Assembly (NCBI RefSeq): GCF_000208745.1
Contig: NC_030856.1
Span: 9,576,037-9,640,036 of the forward strand
Direction: 5' to 3'
DNA: 64,000 nucleotides
Origin: Theobroma cacao
Taxonomy: Eukaryota > Streptophyta > Magnoliopsida > Malvales > Malvaceae
The notes below the pieces were generated by a model. The model saw only the letters and a list, made by a program, of their open reading frames with translations, was not told the DNA's origin and ran no database searches. The position numbers and the translations under genes were made by a program. Within the stretch, counting starts at the first letter, position 1; every line of letters begins with the position of its first letter. Below, piece by piece: positions 48,803 through 60,350 of the stretch.

Positions 48803-49744
48803 TATACATGTATAACATTCACATGTCTCACATTGACATTTCAATGTGCATATTTTATGCTTAATCCATTTCAAGACATGTATAGCCATATCACATGTAC
48901 ATATACCATACGCCAAACCCATGGATTTAACATAATATATACCAACACAACATACACAAAAGAATATAAGTTGACACGGACAATGCTGTGTGACTTGAGG
49001 ATATCTAGAAGCATCCAAATAAGCCTTTAGCCCTTCCAAGAACAATAATCCAAGCTATTCTTTATCTCAAAACACAACAAGAATTTAAAAAGGTGAGTAT
49101 AAAACTAAGTGAGTAGATATAGGAAGGGGAACAAGCTAACGTGTGAGTGTTTGATGTAAAACACCTTTACATTGTTAAACATGCAAGACTAAATACATAT
49201 TAAGCCATTAAGATGAAATTACGTGGGTAAAAATTTGTTTGGATAATTAACATTGAAGTCTAGGCATAGGCATGTGAAAAGCATTTAAAAACCAAGTATT
49301 TTTCAAAAACAGGTTATAAGGATTGAAATTTGCTATTTAGAGAGCTTTTGCTCTCATTATGTCTTCAAAGGATTGATCATTTTTGTTTAGAATGCTTTTG
49401 AACTTTTTTGGCTTCCAACGATTAATCTTTTCCCTTGAGGGATTGACCCTCCTTCAAATTTCTAGGTTTTTGGGTCAAATAAAAAAGAATGGACACCCAT
49501 CATCCAAGTTACTCAAACCTTGATGCAATTGAAGTAATATATACATTTCCACACTTAAATTTCCAAATCATTTCACAAATCAAACAACACAATCATTTCA
49601 AATCTTTCCATTATCATTAAACATAGCCATTTCAAGTCTTTTTATAATCAAACAACATAACCTTTTTCTAGTTTCAAAACCAAACTTTAAAACATTATTT
49701 CTCATAGACCATGTTCAAGAAATACATCATAACAAACAATGGTA

Positions 49745-50045
49745 GACATGTGACTTTATCTTTCACACATGGCTACCCATAATCCATAACATCACCAACA
49801 GGACCAACGTGTGTCCTCTTCTTTACAAACATGGACATGGTTGCTTACCACCAATTAGTTCGTTGCATATAATCATCGACAATATCATGATAGACATGCG
49901 CCCTTTCACTCACACATGGCTACCTTCCATCATCAATACTGTGATAGACATGTGCCCTTTTACTCACACATGGTTGTCTGCAATCAATACTATGACAAAC
50001 ATGTGCCCTTCTACCTACACATGGCTATCCATAATCATCGTTATC
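49745..50045. repeat. Minisatellite inside the LTR-like block, unit about 60 bp
   Basis: Repeated units contain ATAGACATGTGCCCTTTTAC followed by TCACACATGGCTACC and an ATCATCAATAC-like spacer; four to five copies, the last three (49885-50030) being the closest. Internal tandem repeats are common in long Gypsy LTRs. Confidence 0.8.
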
Positions 50046-50598
50046 AATCAAACATCATTTCAAACATGCAACATTTATACAACATCAATAATGAGCACTC
50101 TTTTTCCACATTTCTATCATGAGCAACACATTCCCTAAAATTACCAACACATTCTCACAATCATTATTTTCATAAATCAAGCCTTCACACAAACAACATG
50201 TTTAATTCAACCTTTCCATAATTCACCAAATTACTTAACCAAGATTTCAATTGAACAAAAAACATAAAGATGCTTATTCCCATGCAATTTGAAATACTAG
50301 ATAGTATATTTATATTGAATGGCAAAGATTAAATTAATAATGGAGATACAAATCAAGTAAATTCCACAACTTTAGTGTATATTATAAATGTTTAAAGCAT
50401 AGGATTGAAATTTCATAAAGTCTCATAAATCACATACTTAGACAAAACTTTTCATTTAATGATTGGTATTTAAACATACATGCTTATAATATCAAAATAC
50501 ATTTAAAAACACATATCTACTCACAACTTAAGAGTCTCTCTTCTTTTACCACTTTCAATTTGCCAAGACTTCATTTTATATCTAGTCTTAAAGCTTTA

Positions 50599-51004
50599 GT
50601 GCTTGTTTGGCCTGGCTTTTTTTCAGCTTATCTACCTTTTATAAGCAAAAGCCAGGCCAAACATAAATTTTGAAAAGCTCTAAAAAAAAAGTAGCATATT
50701 TTTAAAGAATTAAATTTTTAAAAAAAGAGCTTCAGGAAAAGCTCCTGTGAAGAGCTTTTTCTTCTCTTCTTTTAAAAATACAAGATAATTTTTATTTTTG
50801 TTTCAAAAATATCCTCATATATTAAAAATAATTATAATATTATCCTCTAAAAAAAAGAAATATCTTTTATGATAATTTTAATTAAAATTATAACTTATAA
50901 AAAGAAATTTACCAAACAACTTTAACTTAATTTTAAAAGCTATTATTTTTCATAAGAGCTTCATAATAGCTTTTAAACTAGAAAAAACCAAGCCAAACAG
51001 GCTC
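50599..51004. mobile_element. Tourist-like (PIF/Harbinger) MITE with TTA target duplication
   Basis: Left end GTGCTTGTTTGGCCTGGCTT; the right end read in reverse is GAGCCTGTTTGGCTTGGTTT. A TTA triplet lies just outside each end (50596-50598 and 51005-51007), the hallmark 3-bp duplication of PIF/Harbinger elements. A second internal AGCAAAAGCCAGGCCAAAC motif forms a hairpin at the left end. The 406-bp AT-rich interior has no coding capacity. Confidence 0.8.
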
Positions 51005-51639
51005 TTAATAGATACTATAATGGCCAATAGTCATCATTAAACTAATTTCACCCATAAAATAAACCCTAACTAATTCCCATCCTAATCCTAGATTTAGTTT
51101 ATAAATCCATTCCAAAATGTAAACCCATACATTTAATGACCCAAATTTCATATTTCTGTAGCTTGGTGAGCTTGGAGATGGAAAATCAAACTGAAACCCT
51201 AACAGTTAAAAGAACAAAAAGTTGGAAATTATAGAAACCACTTTAAAATTGAAACCCGTGATTGGGAAACCAAAAGTTTGAAATTTCTTACCTTAATGAA
51301 GCTTAAAGTTTGAAGGATTGAAGCTTTAGATTTTGTGTTAGCTGAAGGAGAAGAAGATACAAGAAAACCCCTTGGAAGTTCAGTCAAAATGTAATAAGGA
51401 AATGGTAGAAACTTTCAGCCACAATGTTGTAGAAAGAAAAGAGAAAAATGCAAAAGGAAGAGAGATAAAGGAGATTCGACCATGAGAGGAGAAAGGATGA
51501 AATTAGATTCTAGAGAAAACCTTGGGTGGCCAACCATAAAGAAAGAAAGAAGAAACAATAAAGTTTCCCTTGGAAGCTTGGACTACAAATTCTATTAAAA
51601 CTTGAAAGGGCCACAATTGTTGATAACTTTCAACATATG

Positions 51640-52110
51640 GTTATTTAATGAAGGTCTCAAAAAGGGGATTATTCTGTTAAATCATTTTGCAAAGAGATGG
51701 TCAGAGTTAAAGGGTTTCAAAATAAAAGCCAAAAATTGCTTTGGGTAAGATATGCTCCTATAAAGGTTGAGGTATTTTATTGGAAATGGATGAGGAGGGA
51801 AGTGCTAGTGAAGGAAGAACTTGTGAAGAGGGGATTATTGAGCGCAAAGTTGGTGATATGTGGAATTGGCGGATCACTTGTTTTTAAAATGTAGTGAGAT
51901 GTGGAAGATTTGGTTAAGATAGGTTGAATCATGGGTAACGGTATGCCTCCCTTAATGGCAAGGTGAAGAAATTCTTTTTAATGTGGAATGACTTTATCCA
52001 AGTACGAGAAAATGAGATTTGGAGAATTACTTTTTATGCCATATTATAATCAATATGGTATTTTAGGAATGATATGGTGTTTAATAATAAGATATGCGAT
52101 AAAAGCACAA
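51640..52110 (+). pseudogene. LINE zinc-finger (zf-RVT) segment
   Basis: The plus strand reads GDYSVKSFCKEM (about 51668-51703) and, after a shift, KLLWVRYAPIKVEVFYWKWM and EVLVKEELVKRGLLS (51735-51843), the usual sequence before the zinc-binding residues of the zf-RVT region. The Cys/His cluster itself is damaged. Confidence 0.8.
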
Positions 52111-52259
52111 TTGGTGGACACCATTAAATGGAGATTGGCGCAATGGGCAAAAGCAAGATGGGTCTAGGGATTGTAAAGATATAGATGATATACTAAGGTT
52201 CCCTACATTGATTAGGTTTTTGGAAAAAAAAATAGGGAGTAATGGAGAAGATAAATTGA

Positions 52260-52700
52260 GTTCCATCAGAAAGAGGTGAGTTGAAATTTAACATTGACAA
52301 AGTAGTAATAGGGAATTCAAGAGAAGCATAGATAGAAGGAGTGTTGAGAGACAAGTTCTAGGAGGAATTGATTATGTTCTCTAAAGGTATTGGGATGGCT
52401 GATGCCAATATAGAAAAAATGATGGTAGTCAAGGAGGTTTCCTTTTGTTTGGGGCCTCAAGGTGTGTAAATTCACACAAGTTGGTGGTGGAAAGCTACTC
52501 AGCCAACGCGGTTCAATGGATGATGGATCTTAAAAGCTCATCATGGAGATTGTGAGGAACTATATCCTAGATAAAGGAGTTTAAGAAAACAGTGAAGGAA
52601 TGGAGCATCATCTAAACGTTAAGGGAAGCTAATGGAAGAATAGATGAGTTGGCAAAAGTAAAAGTTAGAAGAGAAAAAAGTCTTCTTTTGATCAATGGCT
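52260..52700 (+). pseudogene. LINE RNase H domain, plus strand
   Basis: Reads GELKFNIDKVVIGNSREA, a stop, IEGVLRDKF, a stop, then MADANIEKMMVVKEVSF, with further remnants to about 52700. Order and motifs match the minus-strand LINE RNase H at 41113-41560, but with more stops. Confidence 0.7.
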
Positions 52701-52734
52701 AATAAAGTTGATGGCCTTTTAGGGATAGATCTGG

Positions 52735-54105
52735 TTTTTCTATTTTAAGATAGTTAGGTTTGATCGGCTTGCTTTGTTGGGATTTTCTGATATACCTCTT
52801 TACTAAGTTGTGGTTGAGTTTTGATTTGTGTAGGTTTATAGAGGTAAAAGTACGTGGGGTAAGGAGGTGTGGAGCATTTGTAAATTTCTTAAGGGCGTAA
52901 AGGTTTAAAATTTTAATTTGGTTAGGCAAGTGAAAAAAGGAAAAAGGAGAGAGAGTGGAAAAAATTAAAAAAAAAAGAGAAAAAGAAAGAAAAAAATGAG
53001 GAAATAAGAAAAAGGAAAAGCAATAGTTTAGGGGCTATACTTCAGTTAAATTAGGAAAATGTGATGTTAGGTGAGAAACAAAGAGCTAGTCGTAACATTA
53101 AAAAATTAAAAAGAAGGAATAAAGAAAATGAAAGACTAAGAAGGGAGAAAAATGAGAGATACGTGAGAGGTATGAAGAGTTAATAGAGAGCCTAGGGTGC
53201 AAGAAAGATGATGTAAGAAGCAAGAACATGTAAAAATAAAAAGATGAGGGAGGAAAAGGAATAGTAAGGGAAGGAAAAGAGCAATAGAGGCAGTCTTTAT
53301 GGGGGGTGGGGAGTGGAAACGGGGACTAAGTGTTTGATCAAGGGTGGGGAGGGGATGAAGGGGCTAAATGTATGATTAAGGGAGACAGATAAAGGTAGTG
53401 ACTACCATAAAGGGGTTTGGTGATAAAGAAAGGATTTATCTCCAAGTGGAATATAGAAAGGGAGTTCGTAAGGGGCATTAGGGGTAGGATGGTTATAAAG
53501 TTGTGTGAGTGGGCTAAGGTCTTGGTTTCTTCCAAGAGTAGGAGATTGGAAGGATTGCTAATAAGGTATGTGGTGGAGCATTCGGGTTTTTTAATGGAAA
53601 GGAAGGAGTTGAGAGGGAAGGTAATGTGATTACCACATGAAGGTAATGGGAGAGAGCTTTAAAAATGAATAAGGACATGTCTTTGACACATAAGGTATAT
53701 CTCAAGATGTGTAAGGTGAACATATAGGTTTATTTAATAAACCATAAAGTGTTTCTCTTGCAAACTTGGGTTGTATAAAGTAAAGAACAAAATGACTAAC
53801 AATTGAAAACAATAACATGAGATAGATCATTAAGTAAGTGTTGTTATTCATTACTACACTACCAAATTAACTTCATGTCAATAAGATTGGGAGGTATATG
53901 TTATTATAGTTTGTGTCATATCTTGATAGATGTAGTTGTTGTTATTTTCCAATATCATATATTTTATTGAAGAAAAGGATCTTTTGGACTGTCTCAACAC
54001 TAGTTTGTTTTAAATTGAGCTTATAGAGTTTTAAGTTGTCTTAGCTTATGAGTTATTTTTTTAAAAAAAATGTGTTTTAAAAATCTGAATTTAAATAATT
54101 AAGTC
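52735..54105 (+). other. LINE 3' region and adjacent purine-rich DNA
   Basis: From about 52920 to 53700 the plus strand is strongly purine-biased (long GGAAAAG, GGGGTGGGGA stretches), which leaves open frames by composition alone. A similar tract follows the RNase H of the minus-strand LINE. No poly(A) tail or target duplication could be fixed, so the 3' end of the LINE is uncertain. Confidence 0.5.
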
Positions 54106-54117
54106 CAAGTGGGAGCT

Positions 54118-54535
54118 TGTTAGGTTGGTTGAAATAATAAGGTGTGGATTTATATTATTTAAATTTATTTTGCCATTTTATCAAAAATCGGCTAAACTTG
54201 TTTGATTTTGATAAAGCAGCAATATTATATATAGTCCATAATATGATCTAAAAAAGTGAGCTAGGCATCAATATTAAATGTGGACTTAAGAGTATACACA
54301 TGTGTAGGAAACCCTAAATCCTCTGATGGATGAGACTAGAGATTCATTATTTAAAAGTATAACTAGGTCTCCTCTCTTTTTATATAGAACATTAAGAATC
54401 TCACCTATTAAAGATTTATTAGAAAAAGAGGACGAAGTTCTAAGTGCATTGAATCTCAGTTATTAATATAATTAGTATTGTTTTCGTTATCAAATCATGT
54501 ATTAAGAATCAAGTACATTTTTGTGTTATAAATTC
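54118..54535 (+). repeat. Copia-type 3' LTR fragment with polypurine tract
   Basis: CAAGTGGGAGCT (54106-54117) directly before TGTTAGG is the typical polypurine tract to LTR junction of plant Copia elements, where the terminal codons are followed by AAGTGGGAG. The LTR-like sequence continues at least to about 54480 with a TATATAG-type promoter region near 54385. The right end and target duplication were not identified, and no internal domains precede it. Confidence 0.55.
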
Positions 54536-54539
54536 TCAC

Positions 54540-55870
54540 TATTGTAGATCTTGAATTAATATAAATTAATTATACAAAAAATTTATTAATCTATTCACAC
54601 TATAAAAACCTTTTGATACTTCAATCCACATCTTCTCATTTTCTCTTCTCTAATCTTTTCAAATTAGAAGAATCAAGTTTATTAGTATGGTTTGAAAAAT
54701 TACTCACTTCTTATCCCATTATCTTTGCTATTCCAAACGTGATAATTTTATCTTTTCTTTTTCACTTACCTCTTTCGCATCATCCCAATCATCCCATTAT
54801 TGTATTGTATGTACCAAGCAAATCCAAATAAATTTCCAAGTTTGTAATATATCAGCACAATAAAAGCACTTGCCTATATCCCAAAAAGATAATACTTCTT
54901 CTATTCAAAATTAAGTGTCCACCTTCTTCTTTTTAGTCCATACCAAAACTTTAATCCATTTTCTTTTCTCGAATACTTACATTTCTTACTATTACTATGT
55001 TTCATGTTAATTTTTAATAATTTTTTTCACTTTTTGACATTAAAAACTATAGTTTATCAAGGTTATAATTTTTTAGAAAAATATTAAAAACACTAGAATC
55101 AAACATTTTTCTTATTTTTTGTATTTAGTCAAAATTGGAAATTTAATTTGGAACAAAAAGAATAATGAAAGCACTAGCAATAGTACAATCAAAGGAATTG
55201 AAGCAGCAAGGCTAAACAAGCATATGATTAAAGTATAGAAGCATTTCTAGGTCCTATACAAGGAATAAAAGGTTTGGCCAGATCCTATAAAAGTGAAAAG
55301 CAATTGTCCTATTAGCTTACATTACTTGGAATTTTTTTTTAAACAAAAGAAAGAAACACACACACAAAACTTCTTTAAATTCTATATTCTACCTTTCTGT
55401 TTTTTATTATATATATAATTTTTTTCTCAGAATAGTAGAATAAAGAAATGTTGCAGAGGTCAAAGGCCAATGCAAAGAAATATGGTGTTCTCACTTCAAA
55501 ATTAACAACCATCCATATCCACAAAAATCCAAAATTATGACCATAGATAGATACAAAGTATAATCTTAACACATCATAATGAAATCATATAAATAGTCTA
55601 GGATTAATAGATCTCCAATTATTAGACTAACAAGTTACATAGGAAAATTCTCCACTATATATATAACCCTTTACCTCTTAAAGGCATGAAAAATCTCCTT
55701 TCTTATTCAAGATTCTGTTTTCCCATCAACTTTCCGGAGACCAAATCTGGCAACATTTATTAATACTTTGTCAGAGAAAATCTTCAGTTTGAGGTTTTAC
55801 TCCTCCCCTCTTGTACAAAAAAAAAAAGGGTATGGTAATAAAATAGTATTAGTTATTTGTAGAGAATTAT
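54540..55870. other. Spacer downstream of the RLP-type gene
   Basis: AT-rich with no supported frame. The portion next to 55870 should hold the 3' UTR of the minus-strand RLP fragment. Short open frames at 54613-54831 and 55375-55572 look random. Confidence 0.6.
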
Positions 55871-55876
55871 TATAAC

Positions 55877-57180
55877 TCACCTGAGAGCATTTGTATGGTT
55901 TCTTCGTCCACTTCTTCGGGCTTTCCCTCTAACATATTCTTGTTGACCTCTATCGATCATCCTAATGATCCACCATGGTTTTCCAGTTTTGAGTACAATA
56001 TATCCCATACTCAATCCAAACACCAATCCACATCCATAACCCATCAGCATAGCAAGTTTCCAATTAAATGCTCTTGTGAAACGGTCTTCTTCATACATTT
56101 GTGTTGGAGGTGGCCTCAACCCCTCATCATTACTGCAGCTCTTTGACAACGGGAATCCACATAAACCCAAGTTCCCATTGTAAGAATCATTTGTGAAAGT
56201 ATGAAATTGATTGTCTTGAGGAATAGGTCCCACAAGATAATTATGAGAAAGGTTCAGTACCGCTAAGAATAAAAGGTTTTGTAATTGAGTTGGAATTATT
56301 CCTTCGAGTTTGTTTGATGAGAGATCTAATGATTCAAGTTGTGACAAATTACTTAAAATTGAAGGAATATGACCCATTAAACTATTGTGAGAGAGGTTGA
56401 GGAATATAAGGGAATGAAGTTCTCCAAGTATTTCGGGAATTTCTCCGATGAATTGATTGTTGGAAAAGTCAACAGCCATCAAACTTGTTAAGATTTGAAA
56501 CTCTAACTCCAACCCTTTTGTCGTGAAGAATACACGTTCAGCAAAACCAAACCATCCATCAGCCGATGCATCATACATGTACTCTGGCTTCTTTTCATGC
56601 TCTTCCCTCATGGCATGCAAATTTTCAAAAAATTTCGTTGGTAAGTAGCCAATGAAGTTATTGTGAGAAAGATCAATGATGTGCAAGCGATTGAAGGAAG
56701 AATTAACTTTAAAATTATTTATGTGACCATAAAATCTATTAGATCTCAAGATAAGAACTTGTAGCTGAGTCAAATTTCCTAACCAATTTGGAAAAGTGTC
56801 ATTCAAGAAGTTGTTCCCTACATCTAGAAGTCTCAAGTAGTGGCAATTACCTAAAGATCGTGGTAGTGACCCATCTAGTTGGTTGTTGTTGATGTGGAAA
56901 TTTCTCAACAAACAACCTTTAGCAAAATTTTGTGGGATTTTACCACGAAAATTATTCTTCTGTAGGTTCAGGATTGAAAGAGAGGAGCTTAAGTTTCCTA
57001 TGCATTCCGGAATAATTCCACCCAAATTATTTGCAAACAAATTGAGACCTTCAAGTGAACTCAAATTGCAAAACGAGGAAGGGATTTCTCCAACAAAGTG
57101 ATTCTCTGCACCACAGAATCCATGCAAGGAAGGTGGCAGGTTTGGAAGTCGTCCTTGAAGAAAATTTGGAACAGAGGTTA
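55877..57180 (-). pseudogene. LRR receptor-like protein (RLP), C-terminal half, 5'-truncated
   Basis: An uninterrupted frame of about 430 residues from the LRR region to the true RLP C-terminus. In order: six or so LRRs (LSILNLQKNNFRGKIPQNFA, LRLLDVGNNFLNDTFPNWLG), the non-LRR island (KKPEYMYDASADGWFGFAER), four more LRRs (LESLDLSSNKLEGIIPTQLQ), the cap (YNGNLGLCGFPLSKSC), an acidic spacer, a transmembrane helix (LAMLMGYGCGLVFGLSMGYI) and a short basic cytoplasmic tail (KTGKPWWIIRMIDRG). This is the Cf/RLP12 class of immune-type receptors, which need SOBIR1-like partner kinases. The first 40 codons of the open frame (57286-57180) are not LRR-like, and the usual signal peptide and first half are missing, so I call it truncated. 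The intact 1.3 kb frame means recent loss, or an upstream exon I could not join. Confidence 0.85.
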
Positions 57181-57404
57181 GGCGTTTGAAGATAATTTGA
57201 AAAAATTGCTCTTTAAAAATGCAAATAAAACTATATTTGTGATGTATCACATGCACGATGTCAACCAAGAAAAATGATAGGTTCATTTACTCCACAACAT
57301 GAGGAAAAAAAATTTAAATTTAGTGAATTTTATATTAAAAATTTAATATTGTGTGTGTGTGCATCTAAGTATTTAGTTTATTGGTTAGTGCATAATTTCT
57401 CTGT

Positions 57405-57480
57405 CCAAAAAATAGGATTCATCAAGCTTTCAACAGTTGATGGGATTTCACCTATAAAATTCAGTCTCTCCAATTAAGTT
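57405..57480 (-). pseudogene. Isolated LRR remnant
   Basis: The minus strand reads NFIGEIPSTVESL, an LRR segment (xxFxGxIPxxxxxL), with stops on either side. It is collinear with the RLP half downstream and may be a decayed part of the same gene. Confidence 0.5.
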
Positions 57481-57866
57481 TAAAATTTTGCCTAACCCTT
57501 TCTTTGTTTAGCACTAGGCGTCTATTTTGTTTATCTTTATTTTTCAACAGAACAGTTGCACTCATTTTCTTGTTTTTATCTACTTTGGATCGTACATATG
57601 TATAGTGTTTTACAAAAATCCTTATTCAATAGCACAAATTGGTTATTATAATGATGAATCTCAAATTTATTATTTATAGTTCAAATAAAGCCTAATTGGA
57701 CAGTAGTTTATAAGTGAACATGTTAAAGTTTTTGTCACAAATTCTTAATAAAAAAATTGATATTTAAAAGAAAACAAAATCTAAAATTATGAATGGATAT
57801 AAATTTTCAACTAATCTTATATGCCATCTCAATTGTTACGTCATTTTCTTTTAAGCACACCAAAGG

Positions 57867-58180
57867 CTAATCTTTTAGCTTACCTACAAATTTGTTACCG
57901 CCAATATCCAAATAGTGGAGCGAAGTCAAATTCCCAATTTCTAAAGGTACAGTCCCCTCCAATTGATTCCGATGCAAATCAAGATATTGTAAATTAGGAA
58001 GATAATCAAACATATCCGATGAGAGATGACAAGCGAACTTGTTGAATCCGAGTGAAATGAATTGCAATGAAGAGAGGTTGAAGAGTGAGGAAGGAACGGA
58101 ACCTGGAAGTTTAGCGTAATTATCAAATCATAGTTTTTGTAAGGTAGAAAGATTTCTAGCTCAGTGAAATAAATGAGGTC
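57867..58180 (-). pseudogene. LRR fragment of receptor-kinase (LRR-XII) type
   Basis: The minus strand reads ARNLSTLQKL, a stop, then GSVPSSLFNLSSLQFISLGF, LPNLQYLDLHRNQLEGTVPL and IGNLTSLHYLDIGGNKFVGK, ending at a stop at 57867. The long inter-repeat style fits the Xa21/EFR-like LRR-XII class rather than the RLP class. It lies between the RLK 5' end and the RLP C-terminal half. Confidence 0.75.
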
Positions 58181-58344
58181 AATTTCTTAATATGTCCACT
58201 CCAACATTCAAGGATCATAAAGAAATTCAAATAGTGCATAAGTGAACAACCAAAGGGACTATGGATTTTGACGTTTTGCTAAATATCTCAATAAGATAAT
58301 GACGTTTCCACATTTATAGCATTGAGTTTGTGAAAAGATTTAGG

Positions 58345-58882
58345 ATAAAATACCCAAACACTTCAAAATTTTGATCAAAATTATAAAGAGTTCTATTGGT
58401 TTGAGAAATAGATATTCCGCCTCAAAAACCTTAACATCCTTAACAAAAAAAGTAAAAAAATCAAAATACCCTTTCTTTTTCATTTTAAATTTTTTCTTAT
58501 AAAAAATTACCTTCCAAGTCAGATCTGACCGCATCTGACATTCTCCGACTAGATCTAGGTAGATCTGACCATGCTCCCTTGAGGGAGTGTGGATCTGGTC
58601 GAAGAACGCCCAGCTGGATTTGGCTTGGAAGGTTTTATTTAAAAAAAATAAAAATGAAAAATGAAGGTTTATATAGTATTATAATTTTTGACATGTTCAA
58701 GAGTAAATTTATCTACAAAATATTGTTACGTCAGTAAATTTACGAAAACTTTAATAATTGATTAACGGTTAGACTTATGAGTCCAACGACATATATTTTT
58801 TTGAGACAGAGTATCTATTTTTTAAATCAATAGATTTTTCTATAATTTTGATCAAAACTTAAAGGTATTTGAGTATTTTACT
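58345..58882. mobile_element. MITE with about 90-bp terminal inverted repeats
   Basis: The left arm (58345-58435) and the reverse complement of the right arm (58790-58882) match in order: TAAAATAC, CAAA, TTTTGATCAAAATTATA, CTATTG, AAATAGATA and CTCAAAAA. About 360 bp separate them, including a GC-richer stretch with three AGATCTGACC-like motifs (58515-58600). No coding capacity. The superfamily is uncertain and no target duplication was confirmed. It lies between LRR remnants of the receptor cluster. Confidence 0.8.
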
Positions 58883-59450
58883 CAAAAATTTAACAATAGA
58901 CTTCTAAATGTCCCTTCTCCTACAAAAAGCAAAACTAATTTTCGTTTCCTTTTTTAAACAAAGATATAATTTTTTTTTCATTTTAACAAGTAAATGTAAT
59001 TACTCATCAATTTCAAATTGAATGCTCATGACAAATTGGCATGAAACTGAAGAAAAGATCTTTGATTTTACTGTTTTTAATTTTTCTAAAAAATGTTATA
59101 ACATTGATCATATATAATTTTTAATATCAAAAAGTAAAAAAAAAAAATTATTAAAAATTAATATGAAACATATAAAAAGTAAGATTTGAGAGTGTAAAAG
59201 AAAAAGGAAAGAGGACATAGTGTTAGAATGCAAAAGTGAATATTCAATCTGGAATAATGAAAATATCTTTTAAATTTAACGGGTAAAAAAATTCCAATCA
59301 AAATGACCAACACGTAAAATATTTGAAAGATAAAGCTTAATTATACAATTGTTTTTAAATGAAAATTTTGTAGTTTTTTAAAATTATAAATAGAAAATTG
59401 AAATTAAGACAAAAAATATAAAGATAAAATTAATGAATATAAATTTTCTA
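58883..59450. other. AT-rich spacer within the LRR cluster
   Basis: No LRR-coding remnant found in this stretch and no open frame. It may be former intron or inserted DNA. Confidence 0.5.
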
Positions 59451-60350
59451 TTAATTATGTGTGTCATCTTCTGTGATGTCTATACACAAATACTTCAGCC
59501 AAGTCAAATTCCCGATTTTTGAAGGCAAACCACCTTCCAATTGATTAAAAGACAATAATAGATATTCTAACTCTATGAACTTGAATAAAAAATTATTTGG
59601 GATTTTACCAGAAATCTGATTCCAGGTCAAATTTAGTGCTTGTAATTTTGAAAGGTGATCAAATATTTCCAATGGGAGATGACCTGCAGTGCAGTGAGAT
59701 TATAATTAGTTCAGAAATATACATTCTACAATGAAGATATATTGAAGTTGAAGATTGAGGAAGGCATGCTACCTGAAAGCTGATTATCATTTAAAAATAG
59801 CACCTCCAAGTTTGAAAGATTTCCAACTGTGATTGGGATCTTCCCTTTCAAATTATTGCTAGACAAGCTCAATTTCTCTAGTTTTGACAAATTGCCCAGA
59901 GAAGATGGGATAACACCGGAGAAGTTGTTACCATCCAAACGCAAGAGTTCAAGTTGAGAGAAGGAACCAAACCATGATGGAATTTCCCCACTAAAACTGT
60001 TGTTATGAAAGAACATATATTTCAGCCGGCGCAAGTTACATAGCTCAAAGGGTATTGGGCCATGAAACTTATTATAGCCAATGTCGAGCAAAGCAAGGAA
60101 AGATAGATTTCCCAAGTGAGGTGGGATGGTGGTTGCAAGATCCATGTTAGAGAATTTAATTAGACAGTAATTTTTAAGTGAAAAATTTGAAGTGTTATAA
60201 AATTATAAAATGACAATTGAAATTAAGACAAAATCACTTGCATGAACTATTTGGAATTCTACCGAAACTCTGGTTCTCAATTCAAAGTTAGTTCTACTAA
60301 TTTTGGAAGGTGTTCAAATATTTCCAATGGCAGATGACTTAAAGTGAAGA
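59451..60350 (-). pseudogene. LRR-XII receptor-kinase ectodomain, duplicated block and continuation
   Basis: Minus strand, downstream of the 61371 gene start. At 60350-60240 a decayed LRR reads LPLEIFEHLPKLVELTLN. At 60145-59726 an open block reads LATTIPPHLGNLSFLALLDI, FSGEIPSWFGSFSQLELLRL and LSNLEVLFLNDNQLSGSMPS, then stops. At 59690-59451 a further LRR block reads LPLEIFDHLSKLQALNLTWN and GGLPSKIGNLTWLKYL. A possible splice acceptor (CTGCACTGCAG) precedes the last block. The block at 60145-59726 is a near copy of 60800-60410. Confidence 0.8.

Larger units (their letters stand above)
48628..51634 (-). mobile_element. Second long LTR-like block, minus orientation
   Basis: Its left end reads TGTCACGAGCC on the plus strand, that is GGCTCGTGACA at the 3' end of the minus strand, close to the terminus of the solo LTR at 45068. 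The right end is best placed at CAACA (51630-51634), giving TGTTGAAAG on the minus strand. LINE sequence lies on both sides (KIELRSELLN before, GDYSVKSFCKEM after). There are no retroelement genes. Flanking pentamers (GATGT, TATGG) do not match, and about 15-20 LINE residues seem to be missing, so a deletion at the junction is likely. It contains a CA repeat, a minisatellite and a Tourist-like MITE. Confidence 0.55.
43780..53000 (+). mobile_element. LINE (L1-type) on the plus strand, split by two LTR blocks
   Basis: Three LINE segments in order: RT at 43830-45062, post-RT region at 48031-48625, and zinc-finger/RNase H part at 51640-52700, followed by a purine-rich 3' region. The gaps are filled by a solo LTR (45068-48025) and a second LTR-like block (48628-51634). 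The LINE reading resumes across the first gap at the same point in the family. The endonuclease domain is missing, so the copy is 5'-truncated, and stops and shifts are frequent. Confidence 0.85.

Noticed and set aside
53338..53723. Several overlapping frames of 65-70 codons on both strands
   Set aside because: They come from a purine-biased stretch that lacks stops on either strand; no domain is seen.
57180..57286. Using the ATG at 57286 as the true start of the RLP gene
   Set aside because: The first codons are not LRR- or signal-like and the family needs a signal peptide and many more LRRs; the frame is simply open into upstream non-coding DNA.
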